Source: a virus. Taken from it: a DNA stretch of 35,021 nt. The position numbers and the translations under genes were made by a program. Shown here piece by piece: positions 13,147 to 21,759 of the stretch (positions are counted from its first letter, which is position 1; every line of letters starts with the position of its first letter). The stretch lies in IMG/VR virus record IMGVR_UViG_3300030382_000226, positions 1 to 35,021 of that record; one strand, 5' to 3'. Under the pieces are notes generated by a model. The model saw only the letters and a program-made list of their open reading frames with translations. It was not told where the DNA came from and did not search any database.

Positions 13147-13373
13147 TCTTGTTGTTTGTTGACTTCGTTTATTACGAACTCCCTAGCCTCTTTATAGCTG
13201 CAACCATGTAATCTCATTTCATGGCCCTTAAAAACATCCCACCAACCGCAAGAATTTTCAATAGTCCAATCTTCGTATTGGTACTTTGAAAGACCTGGCA
13301 CATATTGCCATTGACGAGTCAGCCTTGATTCTTGTGGTGTTCCCATTTTTTTAAAAACAATTTTCTTATCCAT
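13143..13373 (-). CDS. Hypothetical protein, first gene of the integrase operon
   Basis: I choose ATG 13373 (76 residues) because GGGGAGAAAGG precedes it; the longer reading from 13388 has no ribosome site. The protein is Trp-rich, with TIENSCGWWDVFKGHEMRLH and GCSYKEAREFV. It could be a small regulator, but no family is recognised. It overlaps the DUF1289 gene by four bases, so the order is this gene, DUF1289, int. The att-like region is just upstream, so integration could affect its promoter. Confidence 0.6.
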   Translation of the reverse strand: MDKKIVFKKMGTPQESRLTRQWQYVPGLSKYQYEDWTIENSCGWWDVFKGHEMRLHGCSYKEAREFVINEVNKQQE

Positions 13374-13522
13374 CCTTTCTCCCCTCATTTGTCATACATT
13401 TGACAACACCTATGTGTTGTTTGTGTATTTATAGTATGAATAATGAATCAAGTATGACACTTTTGCAAGTGTTTCCCTGGATTAATGATGTATAGTGATT
13501 TGTGGTGATGTGTATTTACATT

Positions 13523-13561
13523 GGTGTAAACGAGATGCTCTACCAGCTGAGCTAAACACCC
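13523..13561 (-). other. 5' half of a tRNA-Val(UAC) gene (att identity segment)
   Basis: On the minus strand these 39 bases read as tRNA positions 1-39: acceptor GGGTGTT, TA, D-arm GCTC and GAGC around AGCTGGTA, then TCTCG and loop TTTACAC. The anticodon is TAC (valine). The match ends at base 39, where the phage sequence diverges, so no complete tRNA is present. This is the usual mark of an integrase that targets a tRNA gene. Confidence 0.8.
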
Positions 13562-13569
13562 AAACGGCT

Positions 13570-13598
13570 GTTTTAAGCCAAAAACTAGCCTATTGCAA
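13570..13598 (-). promoter_or_regulatory. Possible phage-borne promoter for the reconstituted tRNA
   Basis: On the minus strand TTGCAA (13598-13593) and TAAAAC (13575-13570) are 17 bp apart, directed at the tRNA 5' end about 8 bp downstream. Each box matches consensus at four of six positions. It could replace the host promoter after integration. Confidence 0.35.
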
Positions 13599-13631
13599 CC
13601 AATGAATCATCTTTGTATGACACCATATTTG

Positions 13632-14045
13632 TCATACAGTTGCCGTTTTTATTTCTCCCATTGCAGTTTCAAAACTGTCCAATGAGCAAAGATTTTTCAT
13701 AATTTGATCCGATATAGTAGTTTGAGTTTTAGCGCAAGAAAAAGGGTAAAAACATATTGTTTGATGTTCTAAAGAAACCAAAGCATAGATGTCTATATTA
13801 CCTTTATTATAGTTTCTATTTTTTGTATGAGATCCCCTACGAAAATCAAAACGCCAGCCACCATCATGTGTTCCTATTTTACTTTTGGTTTTGACCTGGC
13901 ATTTATAAATTTTATCTTCCCACTCAAACAATATGTCTGCATGAGAACCATGTGGGATAACTGAAACTGTATCGGATATAAGAGAGAGAACTGAGGCAGT
14001 CAAGAACTCGCCACTACGACCAATCCTTTCCGTCTTTCTGGACAT
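13632..14045 (-). CDS. PD-(D/E)XK endonuclease-like protein
   Basis: A 137-residue protein with GRSGEFLTASVL (Glu13), HADILF (Asp37) and KCQVKTKS (Gln50, Lys52), a PD-(D/E)XK core. FDFRRGSHTKN and KGNIDIYALVSLE follow, as in the PDDEXK_5 / I-Ssp6803I-like homing-type family. It may nick or cut DNA at specific sites. It sits directly beside the att-like region and its stop overlaps an arm-type motif at 13630-13637. No strong ribosome site is seen at 14045. It could be a mobile gene, or a nuclease used in recombination. Confidence 0.75.
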   Translation of the reverse strand: MSRKTERIGRSGEFLTASVLSLISDTVSVIPHGSHADILFEWEDKIYKCQVKTKSKIGTHDGGWRFDFRRGSHTKNRNYNKGNIDIYALVSLEHQTICFYPFSCAKTQTTISDQIMKNLCSLDSFETAMGEIKTATV

Positions 14046-14051
14046 GGTTTA

Positions 14052-15632
14052 TTAGTCAGTTATTGCTTGTGTTCCGTAAGCTGATGCCATAGGAACTGTT
14101 GCTGATGTTCCTCTACCAAATGCGTTTAATAACTCTAATAAAGCTCTTGTTGTTTGTGGTGTTTGTAATCCTGCCATGTACGTTGCTGCTGGAATTGCAA
14201 CTGCTGGGCCACCTGCATAACTAGCGCCACCCATACCTGCTCCAGACATCATATTTAAAGCTGCGGATCTAATAGTTGTTCCTGAGTCTCCGATGTTTCT
14301 ACCTAATATATCTTGACCTTGTTTTCCTATGTCTTGCATCCTTCCTTGGTTTAAGAATGTTTGTTTTTTACCAACACTTTTATCAGCAGCTTTAGATGCT
14401 CTTAGTAATTGATTGGGTGTAAAAATATTATCATTAACAGAGGAAGTGCCTGCTTTTGCAGTAGTCATAAAATCACCATACGCACTTTTTGCGTTTTTAT
14501 AATTAGCAACGGAGTTTCCTTTACCACTTAATTTGCTAATAAAAAGATCATCAATATCATTAACTGCATCTAGTATAAATTTTGAAGAAGGATCTGGATT
14601 TGTTGAATAACTTGTTTTTAATTGTCTTAATGTTCTATCAATATCTTGTACTGATTTTCCACTAATAACATCGTCTGAGTTTCCTGTAAGTCTTGCCAAC
14701 CTTCTACTTAAAACATTTTGTTCAGCTTTTGTTAAGCCTTTTGACGCATCTTCAATAATATTGTTTATTTGTTTATTAAATTCTTTTGCACCTTTAATTT
14801 GTAATCCTGAAGCAGATTTATTAAGAGCTTTGGTTGTTTCATTAAATATGAAATTAGGAATGTCATCAGCAGAAATGTTAGATGGTATCTTTACATTAAT
14901 TTTTTTAGCAATGTCATTGTAAACAGCTTTATTAAATGATGTAACAGATCGGTCTAATGCTTTTTGTGTACCAAGTAAAGGAACAAGATTTAAAGTTTCT
15001 TCTAAATTTTTTAAAGCACCACCAACAACTGTATTACCAGTTGCTTGACCAGGTGTTAATTGAACGCCCTTTTTAATTAAGTCTCTTGCGCCTGATCCTA
15101 CTATTGGTAAAACCTTTTGTGCAACAGGCCCAACTGTTCCTGAGATACCAGCAGAGACAGCTCCACTTTTAACTCTGTCTCCTATATCACCCTCAGATAC
15201 ACCAGAACCATAAACTCCGCCTACAGCAGCTTGTGGTGCAACTGTTTTAAGAACTTTTGCTGTTCTAGGTGCTGTAGCAGCAACTCTTGCTGCGGTTGTA
15301 CCTAATACTCCAGCAGTTCCAGTTCCGCCAGTAGCTAACCCTGCAACTATAGATGGAATTATTGCACCAGCTATTTCTGATGTAATAGCAACACCAGGAT
15401 TTTTTTTTCTAAATGTATCTATGTCGTTTCTTATATCGCCTACAATATCTTTGTATTCTCTTTTGCTTCCAAGAGATCTAACAAAGGCTTCAGCTTCATC
15501 ACCATAACCAAGCATAAATCCTTGTCCTATGGCACTACGAACAATATCACCAAAATTACTATCGCCAGTTGGTTTAGTAGACGTTGTGCTACCGCTTGCT
15601 TTTAACTTGTCTAATTCTTCTAGGCTTTTCAT
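14052..15632 (-). CDS. Internal virion/DNA-ejection protein (inferred)
   Basis: A 526-residue Gly/Ala-rich protein with hydrophobic stretches (SEIAGAIIPSIVAGLATGGT and AALNMMSGAGMGGASYAGG) amid polar helical parts. Podovirus ejection proteins that form a trans-envelope channel often have this composition. It shares an ATGA overlap with the gene upstream, so the two are cotranslated. Position at the end of the virion operon, after the tail genes, fits the ejection-protein module. Assignment is by composition and place; no named family is certain. Confidence 0.55.
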   Translation of the reverse strand: MKSLEELDKLKASGSTTSTKPTGDSNFGDIVRSAIGQGFMLGYGDEAEAFVRSLGSKREYKDIVGDIRNDIDTFRKKNPGVAITSEIAGAIIPSIVAGLATGGTGTAGVLGTTAARVAATAPRTAKVLKTVAPQAAVGGVYGSGVSEGDIGDRVKSGAVSAGISGTVGPVAQKVLPIVGSGARDLIKKGVQLTPGQATGNTVVGGALKNLEETLNLVPLLGTQKALDRSVTSFNKAVYNDIAKKINVKIPSNISADDIPNFIFNETTKALNKSASGLQIKGAKEFNKQINNIIEDASKGLTKAEQNVLSRRLARLTGNSDDVISGKSVQDIDRTLRQLKTSYSTNPDPSSKFILDAVNDIDDLFISKLSGKGNSVANYKNAKSAYGDFMTTAKAGTSSVNDNIFTPNQLLRASKAADKSVGKKQTFLNQGRMQDIGKQGQDILGRNIGDSGTTIRSAALNMMSGAGMGGASYAGGPAVAIPAATYMAGLQTPQTTRALLELLNAFGRGTSATVPMASAYGTQAITD

Positions 15633-16921
15633 TTATTTCTTTTTATAACTTCTTCTCTAAGAACTTTAAAATATATTGAATCTTCGTCTGTGTTCACATA
15701 TTCTTGCTGTAACGCATCATCAGTTAATAGTTTCATGTCTTGTCTATAGAAAGATTCTATATCGCTTCTAAAATCTTCTTCTGCATACTTCTGACCTTTA
15801 AATCCAGCAATGCTATTATTTTTTTCATAGTAATCAACTAACGATTTTTTATAATTTTCTGCTTTATCAATTCTATTAATTAATTGAGTTAATCTTTCTA
15901 AGTTTTCTGCTTCACTTAGCAATGGATTGTATGCTCTTTGTATTAACAGTTCACCCTCTCTTTCAGAGAACTGACCACCTAAAATAGCTTTAAGACTTAA
16001 CTGTGCTACTGAGGCTATCCTGTCTTGTACAATAGCTCCCTCTGGATTAAAAAATGCTTGTAAAGTAGGATATTTTGATAATATTCCTTGGCTAACACCT
16101 GAAATGCTTTCACCAGACTTTTCTGCATCAGCTAAAACATCTCTTACGCCTTTTAAACTTTCTATGTAAGTTTGTTCTGTATTTCCACCACCTTTTACCA
16201 ACCACTCTTTTGTGTACCAATCGCCAAAGGCTTTGTCTGAGTTTATTTGAGCATCGGTTAATACAGATTGACCAATCCTACCTTGTTCTGCTGCTGTTGT
16301 TTCTGCGGCTAATTGAGATTGTCTATTAACATCATATTTATATGCTCCAATTCCTGCCTCTGCATTTCTAATAGCATTGTTTAAATCATTATAGGCTTTT
16401 GAATTTACAGGAAACTTATCTCTTCTTTTATATAAAGAATCTATATATTTCACATTACCAATTAAAGTAGTATCGCCAGAACCAGTAGAGTCAAAAATAT
16501 TACCAACAACATCTTCAGCAATGGCTGGATTATTTTTTGCCAACATTGCCATATTAGCGTTGCCTGTAGTTTTTAAAATGTAGTCGTAAGCTGACTCACC
16601 TAATGCCAAGCCTTGTTTTCTTTTTTCTTCCGCAGCTTTTTGAGCTTGAAGATGTTGTTGTCTTGCTAAATAATTTTTACTTACATCTTGACCTTTTAAA
16701 GCATCTCCCAAAGCCATTAACATATTTCCTCTAAATTGTTTTTTTGCAAAATCTTCAGCATCTTTAATCTGTTTTTGTGCTTGTGCTTGTTGAACCTGAA
16801 TGGGATCAACGCTTAATAAGTTTAAATTACCAGGTTCAGTCATTGTTTGTGCTGAATTAGTATTGTTATTGAAAAAACCCATAGGGTTAAAGTTTGTATT
16901 CGTGTATGGATTAATAGCCAT
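15629..16921 (-). CDS. Internal virion protein (inferred)
   Basis: A 430-residue protein with a Gln/Ala-rich helical region (QVQQAQAQKQIKDAEDFAKK) at about 42-120 and the conserved-looking block VAQLSLKAILGGQFSEREGE at about 305-325. Such blocks are known in podovirus internal or structural proteins. It is largely helical, without a signal peptide. It is flanked by the S74-domain protein and a second likely ejection protein, with overlaps on both sides. It probably travels in the capsid and is ejected with DNA. Confidence 0.5.
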   Translation of the reverse strand: MAINPYTNTNFNPMGFFNNNTNSAQTMTEPGNLNLLSVDPIQVQQAQAQKQIKDAEDFAKKQFRGNMLMALGDALKGQDVSKNYLARQQHLQAQKAAEEKRKQGLALGESAYDYILKTTGNANMAMLAKNNPAIAEDVVGNIFDSTGSGDTTLIGNVKYIDSLYKRRDKFPVNSKAYNDLNNAIRNAEAGIGAYKYDVNRQSQLAAETTAAEQGRIGQSVLTDAQINSDKAFGDWYTKEWLVKGGGNTEQTYIESLKGVRDVLADAEKSGESISGVSQGILSKYPTLQAFFNPEGAIVQDRIASVAQLSLKAILGGQFSEREGELLIQRAYNPLLSEAENLERLTQLINRIDKAENYKKSLVDYYEKNNSIAGFKGQKYAEEDFRSDIESFYRQDMKLLTDDALQQEYVNTDEDSIYFKVLREEVIKRNK

Positions 16922-17920
16922 TTACAATGCTCCGTAATTAACCATGTAATAACCATGTTCATCTTTTAAAACTGCGCTAGGTGTAAGTTTAATAACTTCT
17001 TGCGCTAAAACTCCAATGGTAGGATTATTAATGCCTAATTTTTTAGCTATATTATTCCACTTCCAAGTATATATATTGTAACCATCGCTAGATTTTCCTA
17101 GATAAGATATATCTTCTTTTAACCTTTCATCTGATTGACCAATAAAATATGATCCTGCTAATTGAGCAGCAGTTCCTAATACATCACCCATTCCAGTTTT
17201 TTGACTTTGCGTTGTATTGGTCTGCGTAGGCAACGCACTAACACCTTGCGCCAATAAGCCAAGTTGTTGTGGGCCATACTGTAAAGCTCGCATGAACTCG
17301 TTGTAACCAGCATCCATGCCTCTTTGTTGTAGTCCTTGTTGTTGAGAACCGATGCCAGATAAGAAACCAAGGTTTTTGTATTGATCGCTTAACAATCCTG
17401 ATTGTATGCCAGTTCTAAAGTTTCTGTCTTGCATTGCTGCATTTAAAGCATTGTTATAACCAGACTGTCTAAGATTGCTTGATGTTCTAGCTGCTTGATC
17501 GGCAAAGTTTCTATTGGTTTCAGCTTCTAATAAAGCAGAACGAGATCCACCAAATGCACCAGCTCCAATAGCTGCGTCTTGATCGCTTTGTAATCTTATT
17601 TGTCTTGCTCTATCTAAGTCAGCCAAAGATTGGTCAATGACTTGTGTATTGTAAGGATTTTGAAATGATTGAATGTCTAATGGTTGTGTACCCATGTCAG
17701 ACAATAATCCTCTTGGATCATAAGACATAGAATCTTGAAACATACCCCTGGTTGAATCAAAACCTTGTAGTTGATCTGGATTAAATCCTGCTACTCTTGC
17801 ACCTGTATAGGGTACAAAAGGCTGTCCTGCTATCGACTTAGACCTATCATATAGGTCTGAGTATATAGCCATTTGTTGTGGATCAGTTGTTGTAGATGTA
17901 GTGCTTTTTCCTTTACTCAT
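16922..17920 (-). CDS. Structural protein with C-terminal S74 intramolecular chaperone domain
   Basis: A 332-residue protein. Residues 1-240 are a helical, Gln-rich virion-type region (SKGKSTTSTTTDPQQMAIYS onward). The last 70 residues are a peptidase-S74 domain: SDERLKED with Ser263 and Lys268, spaced five as in the known Ser/Lys self-cleavage dyad, then IGVLAQEV and YYMVNYGAL. The domain usually trimerises tail spikes or fibres and then cuts itself off. The N-terminal part is not fibre-like, so the trimeric partner is unclear. It lies among internal virion genes. Confidence 0.75.
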   Translation of the reverse strand: MSKGKSTTSTTTDPQQMAIYSDLYDRSKSIAGQPFVPYTGARVAGFNPDQLQGFDSTRGMFQDSMSYDPRGLLSDMGTQPLDIQSFQNPYNTQVIDQSLADLDRARQIRLQSDQDAAIGAGAFGGSRSALLEAETNRNFADQAARTSSNLRQSGYNNALNAAMQDRNFRTGIQSGLLSDQYKNLGFLSGIGSQQQGLQQRGMDAGYNEFMRALQYGPQQLGLLAQGVSALPTQTNTTQSQKTGMGDVLGTAAQLAGSYFIGQSDERLKEDISYLGKSSDGYNIYTWKWNNIAKKLGINNPTIGVLAQEVIKLTPSAVLKDEHGYYMVNYGAL

Positions 17921-18342
17921 AATTCTTTTCTAATTAAATATTCTGTTTCAAAACCAAGGTGTTTAATCTTTCTTAACCACCCTTTCCTGCCACCGCCATA
18001 AAGTCTCTTACAGCCAAAATGTCTGGCAAACTGTTCAAGGCTAGGTAACATTTCTTCTAGCTCTGAATAATCACCACCACAAAACAGGAGGTTTAAGGCT
18101 TTCATTCTAGGGTATTCCACGATTTCTGTAATCATGACTGATTTTTTACCAGCCCAAATATGAAATATTCCAGCCTCTATTTTTTCTTTAATATCACCTA
18201 GATTATAACTGTCTTGATGCTTAATTGCACTAGAAATCCAATGCTCACACCTATCAAACTCTACTTCCCAATCTTCCTTACGCGACTTGGGTGGTAGAGA
18301 GGTTTCCGCTATTGTCGACTGTGATTTTATACTTAGTTCCAT
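17917..18342 (-). CDS. GNAT-like fold protein
   Basis: A 141-residue protein with beta strands and a loop resembling GNAT acetyltransferases (VMITEIVEYPRMKALNLLFC, then CGGDYSELEEMLPSLEQFAR). It ends FGCKRLYGGGRKGWLRKIKH and GFETEYLIRKEL. The basic glycine patch GGGRKGW is typical of phage relatives found in internal-virion clusters. Activity is unproved. The start at 18342 lies 65 bases inside the upstream ORF; a later start would shorten the first strand. Confidence 0.55.
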   Translation of the reverse strand: MELSIKSQSTIAETSLPPKSRKEDWEVEFDRCEHWISSAIKHQDSYNLGDIKEKIEAGIFHIWAGKKSVMITEIVEYPRMKALNLLFCGGDYSELEEMLPSLEQFARHFGCKRLYGGGRKGWLRKIKHLGFETEYLIRKEL

Positions 18343-18505
18343 TTGGACTCACTAAAACGACTTCTGTTTGATCGCCACCATTGGCTTCAATACGTTCGCC
18401 TTTTTTAAAACTTAAACCATCTCGGTATTCTATTTCTGTTACCAGATAGCTTTGGTATGAAGCATCATAATTTTCACCAGGCTTGGTTAAGGCTCTTCTT
18501 GCCAT
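18278..18505 (-). CDS. Hypothetical structural-region protein
   Basis: A 75-residue beta-rich protein (YQSYLVTEIEYRDGLSFKKG, then VVLVSPNGTKYKITVDNSGN). The ATG at 18505 overlaps the previous stop (TAATG). Its short strands and late-operon position suggest a small virion or assembly protein. No family is recognised. The last 65 bases are shared with the GNAT-like gene in another frame. Confidence 0.5.
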   Translation of the reverse strand: MARRALTKPGENYDASYQSYLVTEIEYRDGLSFKKGERIEANGGDQTEVVLVSPNGTKYKITVDNSGNLSTTQVA

Positions 18506-20010
18506 TACCTACGCCCTCTGTTGCGTAAATTAAGTCTTATATTACCAACTTTAAAATCTTGTGTGGTAGTTCCTGTAACTGTCATAGATACCTGTCTACC
18601 TGTAAATCTTGCGTCTGTGTAGCCATCTGTTTCAAAAGTAAATGATCCAAAGTCTTGTTCAGCTCCTAATGGAGTAAATCGACCTTTGAAACTAATTGTT
18701 ACACCAGGTAATGTATTGGCTTCTTCATCAGGAATAATCTGATTACATTGCACATAGTTATCGCCATTACCTATCTCGATTGGCCCACTTGTTGCAAATG
18801 GAACAGCAGAACCAATACCTGTTGAATTACTTAGTGTTGTGCTTTCATGTTGATAAACAAAACCATCACCATCACAGGCAATCGGATAATCAAACACACC
18901 TTGGTCAATCCAACAACCTCTGTCCATAGCGCCTATAGACCAAGTATTCTCTGCGTAGTTCCATATAACGTACTTGCTAGGCGTTGAGAATGTGGTAGGA
19001 AAGAACCACCAAATTTCATTAAAGTTTGAGTTATGTCCACCACATGAAACCCTGCGGAAATTATAAACTAAGTTGTCATATACAAAGTCATGGGTTTCGC
19101 ATGGTATTTCTCTGACATTACCATCGTAAATAAAGAAAGCATTTTCACCCATCCATGCTAAGAAGTTACCAGCCGAGACAACTGTTCTTGGGCCTGTTAC
19201 ACGACAGTTTGTTCCAGCATCTTGAATACCATAAATAAAAGGTGATCCAGCGTAATAAACTCTAGCAATACCTGTATCAGTAAATATGACTATGTCTGTT
19301 TGCCATTTAATACCACTTAGGATTTTACCGCCTGTTGGTATTTGTAAATCACCAGCAGTATTAGTAGATGCTGCTGTCCATGTTGTAGTAGTTTCTCTTG
19401 ATGACCAAGCAATTTTTCTTGGATCGCCACTTGCACCTAATGCGATAACGTGTCGTTCATTACTAACCAATACACCAGCACAATTAATTGGAGCATTAGT
19501 TAGAACAATACCTGTTGCATCGGGTGAGCCTGAACCTGCATCTGGTCGCCATTTATAAATTTTGCCATCACTTGCACAGCAAAAGAGTAAGTGTTCACCA
19601 AAGTTATCAAAAGACCAAGACTCTGAATCAAAGAATAAACCTGATTGACTTCTTGCATCTCCGTAATCTTCTTTGCCATATTGATATGCACCAAAACCAA
19701 GTGCATCGGTTGATGCGTCAGTTACAAAACCTGATGGTGTGATGTCATACCAAGTATCATCAAATAAAACATAAATCTTTTGTCTTGTACCAACAGCTAA
19801 AACTCTTTTACCCGCATTTGTTTTATAGGCATACATTCCTGTTGGAGTGCCAGTAAGAGCTGTGTCTTTAAGTTTTTCCCAACCACCGATAGGTTTGAGT
19901 GAGCCATTTTGAAAACGAATAAGATCGCTGTCTACCCAACGCCCTTTGTTTGAGTAATCAGTTCCGTTGGTTACGATTCCTGGTGGTGGAGTTACGGGTA
20001 GTAACGCCAT
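18505..20010 (-). CDS. Beta-propeller-like tail hub/stabilisation protein
   Basis: A 501-residue beta-rich protein with repeated blades (WEKLKDTALTGTPTGMYAYK, then GKIYKWRPDAG and FYNYAENTWSIGAMDRG-like segments). It has the opening GIVTNGTDYSNKGRWVDSDL seen in packaged-DNA stabilisation or tail-hub proteins of podoviruses (P22 gp10 class). It would close the portal and link the tail. It ends RNRGRR. Upstream are tail/fibre genes and downstream are internal virion genes, which fits this role. Exact family is inferred. Confidence 0.65.
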   Translation of the reverse strand: MALLPVTPPPGIVTNGTDYSNKGRWVDSDLIRFQNGSLKPIGGWEKLKDTALTGTPTGMYAYKTNAGKRVLAVGTRQKIYVLFDDTWYDITPSGFVTDASTDALGFGAYQYGKEDYGDARSQSGLFFDSESWSFDNFGEHLLFCCASDGKIYKWRPDAGSGSPDATGIVLTNAPINCAGVLVSNERHVIALGASGDPRKIAWSSRETTTTWTAASTNTAGDLQIPTGGKILSGIKWQTDIVIFTDTGIARVYYAGSPFIYGIQDAGTNCRVTGPRTVVSAGNFLAWMGENAFFIYDGNVREIPCETHDFVYDNLVYNFRRVSCGGHNSNFNEIWWFFPTTFSTPSKYVIWNYAENTWSIGAMDRGCWIDQGVFDYPIACDGDGFVYQHESTTLSNSTGIGSAVPFATSGPIEIGNGDNYVQCNQIIPDEEANTLPGVTISFKGRFTPLGAEQDFGSFTFETDGYTDARFTGRQVSMTVTGTTTQDFKVGNIRLNLRNRGRR

Positions 20011-20013
20011 GTT

Positions 20014-20619
20014 TTACTCCTCTGGTGGAGTTGGAAATTCTCCCAATGGTCGAACTGGTGGTTCATCATCGTTGTAAACATACAAAGCTGCGAGTGCATC
20101 AACTGTTGATACTGCATTAATTTTAGTTTTCATGCTATTGGCTGCTGTTCTAACTCCTGCTCTATAAGTAGTCCAATCGCTTGCAACTGTACCGCTTGTT
20201 TCTGTAGCTTTAACTACCATCCAATCGTTAGGTTGTAAAAGTCCGTATGCTTGAGAGTCTACAGTAGCTAACTTAGGCGGTCTTACTCCAGGTTGTTTTA
20301 CTTTTCCTTCTGTACCAAGACCATCTGTTTCGTCTTGTGCTGTAAAAAGCACATTATCTAAAGGTCTTGCTGTAGCTGTGCCATAAGATGCAGTTACTTT
20401 TCCACTTGCAAACGCAAAAGTTTGATTGGTGTTAATGTAATAAGCTGGATCTTTATAATTGGTGTTATCTACAATTATTTCATAAATACCTATTGCTTCT
20501 AGTTCAGAACTTGACCAAAGCATAAAAATATTTTGCGGATAAGATACATCCCCAATGGTTATTGCTTTAGGTCTGGTATAAACCTTGCTTACTTCGTTGT
20601 TTTCTACTAATGCCCACAT
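20014..20619 (-). CDS. Tail fibre-region protein, DUF4376/assembly-like
   Basis: A 201-residue protein. Its C-terminal part, DWTTYRAGVRTAANSMKTKI, resembles the DW-YR helical segment of phage tail-fibre assembly proteins (DUF4376 type). The N-terminus MWALVENNEVSKVYTRPKAI is also typical of that group. It ends in a Pro/Glu tail. It lies between the fibre proteins and the tail hub, and is probably an assembly chaperone or a small tail protein. Confidence 0.5.
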   Translation of the reverse strand: MWALVENNEVSKVYTRPKAITIGDVSYPQNIFMLWSSSELEAIGIYEIIVDNTNYKDPAYYINTNQTFAFASGKVTASYGTATARPLDNVLFTAQDETDGLGTEGKVKQPGVRPPKLATVDSQAYGLLQPNDWMVVKATETSGTVASDWTTYRAGVRTAANSMKTKINAVSTVDALAALYVYNDDEPPVRPLGEFPTPPEE

Positions 20620-20634
20620 ATTAAAATTATACTC

Positions 20635-21759
20635 CTATCTTGCTGTTGTTGGTATGCCTGTTGATGTTACGAATGGATTTTCTGCAAATGCCATGTAGAT
20701 GTATGTGCCTGATGCGTTTTCTGATGCTGCATCGCTTCTTGGTTTAAAACCATTACTAAGCATATCAATACTACCCCAGCTATCTACCGCACTGTTTTCG
20801 TTTGCTCGTAATGCTGCAGTATTTTCGTTTCCTATATTGCCTTTTTCGCTTCCAGTACCAGAAATAGTTCCAAGTTTATAAGTATGGACAACCCAATCAT
20901 TTGCAGCATCAGTTCTTTTTATCATAACCCAAGCAGGAGCAAAACCTGTATAAATAAAAGGACCATCACCACCTGAATGTGAATTTCCCTTGTAAGAACC
21001 GAACTTGCTGTAGCCTTGTTTTTCTGCGAAAGCATAGCCTACCCAAGAATCTACAGTATTTACTAATTGATTTCCTAAATAAATATAAGTAGAGTCAGGT
21101 TCTGTATTACTTGTATAAGAATTACCATCTCCTGCTGCGCTTTGGTTTAATAGTAAATGGACATTATTCCATCCGTTATTCGTTGTTACCATCTTACCGC
21201 CTAAATAATACCAATTACTATTACCATCTCTGCGTTTACAAATAAAAACACTTGGAGCAACACCTAAACCATGTGTTAGTTTTGATTCTTGTCCATTACT
21301 CAACTGGTCATCTCTGCCTGTGTAAGTAATAATGCTGAATCCTGCTGTAGTATTAGCTTGATGCGTACAAGCATTTACACAACCACTTCCTGTACCTGAT
21401 GCTGAAACTGATGTTGTCGTACCACCATTAGCTTTCCATTGCCATGCTGCATAAGTACCACTACTTGTTCCAACAGTTCCATAGTTTCCTACAGTAAAAC
21501 CATCTGTATTAAAACTTTTTAAAGACTCTCCAGCACTATATTCTGCATTTATTAAATCGGGGTAAAGCATTGTTGTTGCTCCCCTATTTGAATCGTATAT
21601 ATTATGATATTGACCAATATTTCTTTGTTTTATCCAAACAAAATCAGGTTGCATATCGCTGTTACCATCATTAGTAAGAACTAACTCTGAGCCTGTTCCT
21701 GTATAAAGTTTAGTCTGAAAATATGCTGAAGGGTCGTCTATTGCTGTGTAATCTGCCAT
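20635..21759 (-). CDS. DUF7483-like tail protein
   Basis: A 374-residue beta-rich protein with FVWIKQRNIGQYHNIYDSNR, then SFNTDGFTVGNYGTVGTSSG and a YAAWQWKANGG segment. This pattern recurs in large tail proteins of uncultured marine phages (DUF7483-type). It probably takes part in host surface binding. The GGAGGATAA at the end of the SPRY protein supplies its ribosome site, with stop and start abutting. The pair thus seems to form one functional tail module. Confidence 0.6.
   Translation of the reverse strand: MADYTAIDDPSAYFQTKLYTGTGSELVLTNDGNSDMQPDFVWIKQRNIGQYHNIYDSNRGATTMLYPDLINAEYSAGESLKSFNTDGFTVGNYGTVGTSSGTYAAWQWKANGGTTTSVSASGTGSGCVNACTHQANTTAGFSIITYTGRDDQLSNGQESKLTHGLGVAPSVFICKRRDGNSNWYYLGGKMVTTNNGWNNVHLLLNQSAAGDGNSYTSNTEPDSTYIYLGNQLVNTVDSWVGYAFAEKQGYSKFGSYKGNSHSGGDGPFIYTGFAPAWVMIKRTDAANDWVVHTYKLGTISGTGSEKGNIGNENTAALRANENSAVDSWGSIDMLSNGFKPRSDAASENASGTYIYMAFAENPFVTSTGIPTTAR

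Larger units (their letters stand above)
13387..13642. other. attP: Candidate attP region with arm-type motifs and inverted repeats
   Basis: The core, TTTACA-TTGG-TGTAAA (13515-13530), overlaps the anticodon loop of a tRNA fragment. Arm-type TGTCATAC motifs lie on both sides: forward at 13390-13397 and 13630-13637, reverse at 13452-13459 and 13615-13622. The 16-bp sequences at 13387-13402 and 13627-13642 differ by one base. TGTATGACA (13614-13622) and TGTCATACA (13630-13638) form an inverted repeat. Further palindromes are ACAACAC/GTGTTGT (13403-13420) and ACACTT/AAGTGT (13457-13472). A TATAAA on the minus strand may drive the int operon. No gene lies in 13389-13631. Confidence 0.7.

Noticed and set aside
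13523-13561. Complete tRNA gene
   Set aside because: Only positions 1-39 match; the rest of the anticodon stem, T-arm and acceptor 3' end are absent.
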